Assembly (NCBI GenBank): GCA_964627505.1
Contig: CAZVKB010000003.1
Coordinates: 1 to 64,000, forward strand
Length of the DNA: 64,000 nt
DNA from: JACJWR01 sp964627505
GTDB lineage: Bacteria; Actinomycetota; Actinomycetes; S36-B12; UBA10799
Direction of reading: 5' to 3'
A model generated the notes under the pieces. That model saw only the letters and a list, made by a program, of their open reading frames with translations, did no database searches and was not told where the DNA came from. Numbering within the stretch: the stretch's first letter is position 1; each line of letters begins with the position of its first letter. Both the position numbers and the translations under genes were made by a program. Shown in pieces: positions 59,575-64,000 of the stretch.

Positions 59575-60054
59575 GTGACGAAGGAACGCGGGCGCAAACT
59601 GATTGCGCAGAACAGGAAGGCTCGTCACGACTACGAGATTCTCGATGTGTACGAGGCCGGGTTGGTGCTCGTGGGCACGGAAGTGAAGTCGTTGCGGGCG
59701 GGCCGGGCGACGCTCACTGATGGGTATGCGACCGTCGACGATGGTGAAGTGTGGCTGCGCGGGGTACATATTCCGGAGTACGACCTGGGCACGTGGACTA
59801 ATCACGAACCGCGGCGGCCACGCAAACTGTTGCTGCACCACGGTGAGATCGTGAAGCTGATGAAGGTGACGCGGGAGGGCGGATTGACGCTGGTGCCGCT
59901 GTCGCTGTACTTCTCCGACGGTCGGGCAAAGGTGGAGATTGCCGTGGCGCGCGGGCGCAAGTCGCACGACAAGCGGGCAGCGATGGCCGAGCGCGATGCG
60001 AAGCGCGAGGCCGCCAAATCGATCGGAAGGGCGCGCAAGGGTCGTGACTACTGA
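59575..60054 (+). CDS. smpB: tmRNA-binding protein SmpB
   Basis: Protein of 159 residues. Core: AQNRKARHDYEILDVYEAGL, the tmRNA-contact region VGTEVKSLRAGRATLTDGYA, and the basic C-terminal tail KSIGRARKGRDY that enters the ribosomal A site. It carries tmRNA to stalled ribosomes; the tmRNA gene ssrA is 590 bases downstream. The start is set by the leaderless promoter. The last 11 bases overlap the next gene. Confidence 0.96.
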   Translation: MTKERGRKLIAQNRKARHDYEILDVYEAGLVLVGTEVKSLRAGRATLTDGYATVDDGEVWLRGVHIPEYDLGTWTNHEPRRPRKLLLHHGEIVKLMKVTREGGLTLVPLSLYFSDGRAKVEIAVARGRKSHDKRAAMAERDAKREAAKSIGRARKGRDY

Positions 60055-60517
60055 ACCGGAGTTGCAGGGTGCTGTGGAGGCCGATGCCTCAGATGCCGCA
60101 AGCACTGATGCCCGCGAAGAACTAGTGGTGATGGCGTACCAGCCCGGTATGGACAATGGACCCGCGCTGCGCTGGGCGACTGAATTGGCGGCCTCACGCC
60201 AGGCCCAATTGGTGGTGCTGGTGGATGGCAAAATGCCGAATTTCTGCGCGCCGGTGGGGACCCGGCAGTGGAACCGGGTGGCACTGAGTCCGGAAGAGGC
60301 TGCGGTGTGGCCGTCGGTCGTGGACGTCCTGGGGGAGACTCGAGCAGCGGATGTGCAGATGCGCACCGCGCGACGGGGATTCAGCGGGGATCTGCCGGCA
60401 CTGGTGAGTGGCCGGGACGCGACGGTTGTGCTGGGTGGCGGGGATCGCGGGCGGAAGGTACGGCGGTTGGTTTCGGATCTGCTGTCGGTATGCCCGGTCC
60501 CGGTCGTGGTGGTGTAG
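60044..60517 (+). CDS. UspA-like small alpha/beta protein
   Basis: Protein of 157 residues. ELVVMAYQPGMDNGPALRWA and the C-terminal VVLGGGDRGRKVRRLVSDLL ending PVPVVVV resemble the universal stress protein fold, whose ATP-binding loop is G-x2-G-x9-G(S/T). The final glycine-serine of that loop is missing, so nucleotide binding is uncertain. GTG 60044 overlaps the end of smpB, so it is co-translated with it. The link to trans-translation is by position only. Confidence 0.62.
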   Translation: MTTEPELQGAVEADASDAASTDAREELVVMAYQPGMDNGPALRWATELAASRQAQLVVLVDGKMPNFCAPVGTRQWNRVALSPEEAAVWPSVVDVLGETRAADVQMRTARRGFSGDLPALVSGRDATVVLGGGDRGRKVRRLVSDLLSVCPVPVVVV

Positions 60518-60621
60518 TAGCTGCGGTTGGCGCGGCTCCGCGGGCGGAAGAGTGGGGCTGATCGATAAATGATGTCGGAGTTTCCCCGCCGATCCGGGAA
60601 TGATCTGTCGGAGGTGTGGGT

Positions 60622-60627
60622 TAGCCT
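60622..60627 (+). promoter_or_regulatory. -10 element of ssrA
   Basis: TAGCCT would start transcription near 60634, giving a short 5' leader removed by RNase P at 60645. A second candidate, CATAAC (60633-60638), sits closer. No clear -35 is visible. Confidence 0.4.
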
Positions 60628-60644
60628 CTTCGCATAACTCAACA

Positions 60645-61020
60645 GGGGGTGAACGGTTTCGACATCGGTTGTTGCGATGAGAGAAGCGAGCCGAGGATCG
60701 GTGGTCAACTCGTTAACGACCCCACCGAAAACAATAAGTGCCGATACTAAGCGCACTGACTTCGCTCTCGCTGCCTAATACAGCGAAGCACTAAGAAGTC
60801 CGTCAGCCCGGGGATGTTCCCGACCCGGTGTCTGGCGTCGACTAGGGAAATTGCCGAAGTCTCCCGCTCACGGGGAGATCAGGGACATTAATCAGTGAGG
60901 TAGGCCGCGTTCCCCGCTGTGCCACAGGAATCGGGGAGGCCGAAACGTAACACAGTGGCTGCGCTCGGAGAAGTCTCAAAGTAGTGCCGGTGGACGCGGG
61001 TTCGATTCCCGCCACCTCCA
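60645..61020 (+). ncRNA. ssrA: Transfer-messenger RNA
   Basis: The 5' end GGGGGUGAACGG pairs with the 3' end CCACCUCCA (acceptor stem with one G-U pair); CCA is not encoded. The T-arm GGGTTCGATTCCC is present near the 3' end. The tag ORF (60740-60778) encodes ADTKRTDFALAA and stops at TAA; a further alanine comes from the charged tmRNA. Length of 376 bases is normal. smpB lies upstream. The 3' end is a common integration site for mobile elements; no duplicate of it is seen downstream in the window. Confidence 0.95.
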
Positions 61021-61087
61021 CTAAGAGGGGTTAGAGAAAAAGTGACGCCAGGGTTCGAGGTTAAAGGCGCCGCTTGAGGACCCCTGA

Positions 61088-61127
61088 CGACGAAGGGCCG
61101 CACCGATCACGGTGCGGCCCTTCGTCG
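61088..61127 (+). terminator. Very stable hairpin downstream of ssrA
   Basis: Perfect 18-base inverted repeat (61088-61105 with 61110-61127) around the 4-base loop ATCA, GC-rich, 68 bases after ssrA. Probably the ssrA terminator. A second, weaker inverted repeat (ACCCCGG ... CCGGGGT, near 61145-61190) follows. Confidence 0.7.
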
Positions 61128-61217
61128 CTGGCGGCATAAACGAAACCCCGGCGATGTGGCCTGGGCCAGGGATCGTTCCGGGGTCTTCACAATTAGTCTG
61201 GCTGAAGGGGGGCCCTG

Positions 61218-61671
61218 ATGTCAACGAAATGGGATCAGGTGGACTGGAATAGCGACACAATAATTCACCTCTTGACCCGCGAGTGGCTCCACTCGTACTT
61301 GGCAGCTTCCTTCGGAGACCAAGATCAGGCACTCGTCCTCTACGACTGGAACATACGCGCGGCTGGGGCCGTGCTGGGATTCGTCGTTGCACAATGCCTT
61401 CCCTCTTGGCGCGTCCGACCTGCGCCGACGCCGACAGGAGGTGGAGAGAGCGCTTCGGGATCTCTCCTTCGTGAGCAATCGGGCGGCACATCATGAGCCT
61501 CTCCATCACCGAAACTTGACCGACGACGTCGCGACGGCAGCCAATTTAGTCGGCTGGGTTTCCCCCGAGGCGCGCAGTTGGCTGGTTTCACGTGAGTCTG
61601 TCGAGAAGGTCAGTTCGGAAAGGCCTGCCCTCAAGGGTGTCAACGGCCCAGGCGACAGCCGGCACATGTGA
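61218..61671 (+). pseudogene. Decayed Abi-like (HEPN-type) gene with internal deletion and frameshift
   Basis: Frame 1 from ATG 61218 (GGGGGG upstream) reads TREWLHSYLAASFGDQDQAL and LYDWNIRAAGAVLGFVV, which matches the N-terminus of actinobacterial Abi-like proteins. A different frame from about 61387 reads HNAFPLGASDLRRRRQEVER and SNRAAHHEPLHHRNL then VGWVSPEARSWLVSR, which matches their C-terminus. The middle of roughly 90-100 residues is missing and the frame changes at the joint (around 61383). The usual RNRxAHHE motif of the HEPN site has lost its first arginine (SNRAAHHE). It is almost certainly non-functional. Confidence 0.65.
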
Positions 61672-61690
61672 AATCCGGCGCCGCTACCCT

Positions 61691-61764
61691 GGCAAAATCG
61701 CCCAATTACCGCACAGTCGCCCGTTGGTTTTTGGGCGCAAACAGGGTTTCGGGCGATTTTGCAG
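61691..61764. repeat. Nested palindromic repeat, copy B
   Basis: Outer arms CAAAATCGCCC (61693-61703) and GGGCGATTTTG (61751-61761) are perfectly complementary (11 of 11). An inner CGCCC/GGGCG pair lies between. It aligns with copy A at 12372 (37 of 49 bases without gaps). It directly follows the Abi-like pseudogene. Confidence 0.7.
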
Positions 61765-61991
61765 AGGGGCAACTTCCTGGTGCGCTGCTTGCCCCGTGTC
61801 GGGGCGTGACTCCAACCCCGTGAGGCTTCGACGATGGCAGCCACGGACCGTCAGTCCGAGCGGCAACGGTGTCCACGGCAGTATGTTGTACCGACCGGCA
61901 GGACGTCGGCCGGCGAAACGTTCGACTAATCCACCGTCCGGCCGACTGGACGGCGGACCGCATGACAGACCAACCTTGGAAGGGGGCGCGG
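61765..61991. other. Non-coding leader before hsdM
   Basis: No gene is seen. It holds GCCCCG-TGT-CGGGGC near 61786 and an inverted repeat CCGTCC (61934-61939) with GGACGG (61948-61953). In-frame codons upstream of 61992 exist but lack family resemblance. Confidence 0.4.
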
Positions 61992-63530
61992 GTGCTCACA
62001 GGTGAGATTCGATCGCAGGTGGATCGGGTGTGGGATGCGTTCTGGTCGGGCGGGATTTCCAACCCGCTGGAAGTGATCGAGCAGATCACCTACCTGCTTT
62101 TCATGCGCCGCCTGGACGACATGCAGACTCTGGCCGAGAATCGCGCCCGCCGCCTCGACGAGCCGGTACGCGACCCGGTGTTCCCCGAAGGGGTGGACGA
62201 TCAGGGCCAGCCGTATGACGATCTGCGCTGGTCGCGGTTGAAGAACCTTGCCCCAGCTCAGATGTTCACCACCGTCGACCGCCGGGTGTTCCCCTTCCTA
62301 CGCCAACTCGGGGCGGATGACTCCACCTACGCCCACCACATGCGTGACGCCCGGTTCACGATTCCGAACGCGGCACTATTGGCCAAAGTCGTGGATCTTA
62401 TCGATGCGATCCCGATGGAGGACCGCGACACCAAGGGTGATCTGTACGAGTACATGTTGGCCAAGATCGCCACCGCTGGCACCAATGGGCAGTTCCGCAC
62501 CCCGCGGCACATCATCGAGTTGATGGTGAACCTCACCGCACCCGGACCCCGGGACACCATCTGCGACCCGGCCGCGGGCACCTGCGGTTTCCTCGTCGGT
62601 GCGGGGGAGTATGTGCGCGCCCACCATCCCGGGGTGCTCACCGACCCGATCCAGGCCGAACATTTTCAGCGGGCCATGTTCCACGGCTATGACTTCGACG
62701 CGACGATGCTGCGGATCGGGTCGATGAACATGCTGCTGCACGGGGTGGACAATCCGGACATCCGCTATCGGGACTCGCTAGCCGAGGAGAACGCCGGGGA
62801 CGCCGGTGCCTACAGTCTGATCTTGGCCAATCCGCCGTTCGCGGGGTCGTTGGATTACGAGGCCACGGCCAAGGATCTACAGGCAATCGTGAAGACGAAG
62901 AAGACCGAGCTGCTGTTTCTGGCGCTGTTCTTGCGGCTGCTCAAACCCGGTGGCCGGGCGGCGGTGATCGTGCCCGATGGGGTGCTGTTCGGGTCGTCGA
63001 AAGCGCACAAGGAGTTGCGCCGAATGCTGGTGGAGGACCAGAAACTCGACGCGGTGATCTCCCTGCCATCGGGGGTGTTCAAGCCGTATGCCGGGGTGTC
63101 CACGGCGATTCTGATGTTCACCAAAACGAACTCAGGCGGCACCGATCGGGTGTGGTTTTATGACTGCACCGCGGATGGTTGGTCGCTGGACGACAAGCGC
63201 GCGCCACTGCTTGACCCCACCAAACTCGGCGTGACCCCGGCCGAGGCGCTCACCGCTGAGGAGCACGCGAAGAACAACCTGCCAGACATCGCCGCCCGCT
63301 GGGTTCAGCGTGAAGGTGACGAGGTGGAGCGGGCCCGCACCGAACGGTCGTTCACGGTACCCAAGGCCGACATCGCGGCCCAGGGGTACGACCTGAGCCT
63401 GAACCGCTACAAAGAAACGGTCTACGAAGAGGTGGAACACCGGCCGCCGCTTGAGATTATCGCCGAACTGCAGACGCTGGAGGATGAAATTCAGCAGGGG
63501 TTGAAGGACCTGGCGGAGATGCTCAAGTGA
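61992..63530 (+). CDS. hsdM: Type I restriction-modification DNA methyltransferase subunit
   Basis: Protein of 512 residues. N-terminal HsdM helical domain (TGEIRSQVDRVWDAFWSGGI, EVIEQITYLLFMRRLDDMQT), then the adenine N6-methyltransferase core with the SAM motif DPAAGTCGFLVGAGEY and the catalytic NPPF in LILANPPFAGSLDY. It methylates one adenine per strand of the target chosen by HsdS. GTG 61992 with GGAAGGGGG upstream is preferred; ATG 61962 is possible. Its stop overlaps the hsdS start (GTGA). Confidence 0.95.
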   Translation: MLTGEIRSQVDRVWDAFWSGGISNPLEVIEQITYLLFMRRLDDMQTLAENRARRLDEPVRDPVFPEGVDDQGQPYDDLRWSRLKNLAPAQMFTTVDRRVFPFLRQLGADDSTYAHHMRDARFTIPNAALLAKVVDLIDAIPMEDRDTKGDLYEYMLAKIATAGTNGQFRTPRHIIELMVNLTAPGPRDTICDPAAGTCGFLVGAGEYVRAHHPGVLTDPIQAEHFQRAMFHGYDFDATMLRIGSMNMLLHGVDNPDIRYRDSLAEENAGDAGAYSLILANPPFAGSLDYEATAKDLQAIVKTKKTELLFLALFLRLLKPGGRAAVIVPDGVLFGSSKAHKELRRMLVEDQKLDAVISLPSGVFKPYAGVSTAILMFTKTNSGGTDRVWFYDCTADGWSLDDKRAPLLDPTKLGVTPAEALTAEEHAKNNLPDIAARWVQREGDEVERARTERSFTVPKADIAAQGYDLSLNRYKETVYEEVEHRPPLEIIAELQTLEDEIQQGLKDLAEMLK

Positions 63531-64000
63531 GTGTTGGGCAGGTCGTTTCCGGGAGCAGATGGGCATCCGTACCGTTGAAGCGTGTCCTGATGGATGTCAA
63601 AACGGGCTTCGCAAGCGGAATGGACTTATCTAGCGGTGTGCTCCAGATACGCATGAACAACATCACGCAGACCGGCCACTTTGACTTCTCAAAGCAGCGG
63701 CGGGTGCCGGTCGAAGCAGACAAGATTGACAGGCTGCGTGTTTTACCGGGGGACGTGCTGTTCAACGCAACGAATGCACCTGGCCTTGTCGGCAAGTCCG
63801 CGCTCTTCGTTGGTGCAGACGAACCGGTGGTGTTCAGCAACCATTTTCTTCGGTTGAGGTGCGCCACCAATCTCGAACCCGCTTACCTGAGTCATTGGCT
63901 GCGCTGGCAATTTGATCGAGGGACATTCCGTGGCATGACAAGGCAGTGGGTCAATCAGGCGAGCATCAATCGTGACCAACTTATGGCCATGCCGATCCCC
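63527..64000 (+). CDS. hsdS: Type I restriction-modification specificity subunit, 5' part only
   Basis: 158 codons before the window edge. The visible first target-recognition domain contains LPGDVLFNATNAPGLVGKSA and FSNHFLRLRCA, the usual pattern of HsdS half-repeats. The second target domain and the conserved repeats lie outside the window. Start GTG overlaps the hsdM stop. The restriction subunit HsdR is not in the window and is expected to the right. Confidence 0.9.
   Translation, partial: MSVGQVVSGSRWASVPLKRVLMDVKTGFASGMDLSSGVLQIRMNNITQTGHFDFSKQRRVPVEADKIDRLRVLPGDVLFNATNAPGLVGKSALFVGADEPVVFSNHFLRLRCATNLEPAYLSHWLRWQFDRGTFRGMTRQWVNQASINRDQLMAMPIP

Noticed and set aside
61021..64000. Attachment-site duplicate of the ssrA 3' end
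   Set aside because: Only GGTTCGA recurs (near 61050); no repeat of the T-arm and acceptor end is present in the window, and no integrase is seen.
1..64000. CRISPR arrays, rRNA, canonical tRNA genes and insertion sequences
   Set aside because: No regularly spaced repeats, no rRNA sequence, no tRNA cloverleaf outside the tmRNA and no transposase were found.

Overview
The window is about 64 kb of high-GC DNA from an actinobacterium (class Actinomycetia). The supporting evidence is a WhiB regulator, the F420 genes fbiA/fbiB/fbiC, acyl-CoA carboxylase beta subunits next to birA, two LytR-CpsA-Psr proteins, DUF3499 and TIGR03089 family proteins, and a tmRNA whose tag ends in ALAA. From memory, gene order from pccB to secA follows the Mycobacterium tuberculosis accD5-to-secA1 block, with rearrangements. 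The sequence is a draft scaffold with three runs of N (43883-43892, 49538-49637, 58616-58715), so it is probably a metagenome or draft assembly. Genus cannot be fixed from the sequence.

Layout. 1-7.9 kb: acyl-CoA carboxylase subunits, biotin ligase, a PH-domain membrane protein, a class III cyclase and a two-component system. 7.9-13.7 kb: GtrA, two acyl-CoA dehydrogenases, an aldose epimerase-like protein and purK-purE. 13.8-20.5 kb (minus strand): envelope genes (two LCP proteins, a GT2 glycosyltransferase, a catalytically dead-looking CDP-alcohol phosphotransferase relative, a TIGR03089 protein). 20.5-35.2 kb: GDP-mannose pathway (nucleotidyltransferase, phosphomannomutase, SIS protein, manA), cofactor F420 synthesis (fbiA, fbiB, fbiC), whiB, a CDF transporter and ahcY. 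35.2-45 kb: CPBP protease, membrane protein, comF, hpf, a LuxR-type regulator, an acetyltransferase, secA and neighbours. 45-55 kb: wax ester synthase-like protein, patatin, pruA, DUF2505 and the giant NAD-glutamate dehydrogenase. 55-61 kb: prfB, ftsE, ftsX, a coiled-coil M23 peptidase, smpB, a UspA-like protein and ssrA. 61-64 kb: an accessory segment with a decayed Abi-like gene, a palindromic repeat and the start of a type I restriction-modification operon (hsdM, hsdS) that runs off the right edge.

The most striking global signal is promoter architecture. At least a dozen genes have a TANNNT-type -10 hexamer followed by exactly 6 (sometimes 7) bases and then the start codon, with no Shine-Dalgarno sequence. 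This predicts leaderless mRNAs, and it decides the starts of secA, ftsE, gdh and others. It also exposes an unannotated 59-residue arginine-rich ORF upstream of hpf. Other points are a 23-codon upstream ORF coupled to whiB, a 26-codon ORF coupled between ftsX and the M23 gene, a nested palindromic repeat present twice about 49 kb apart, and a receiver domain lacking its phospho-acceptor aspartate.
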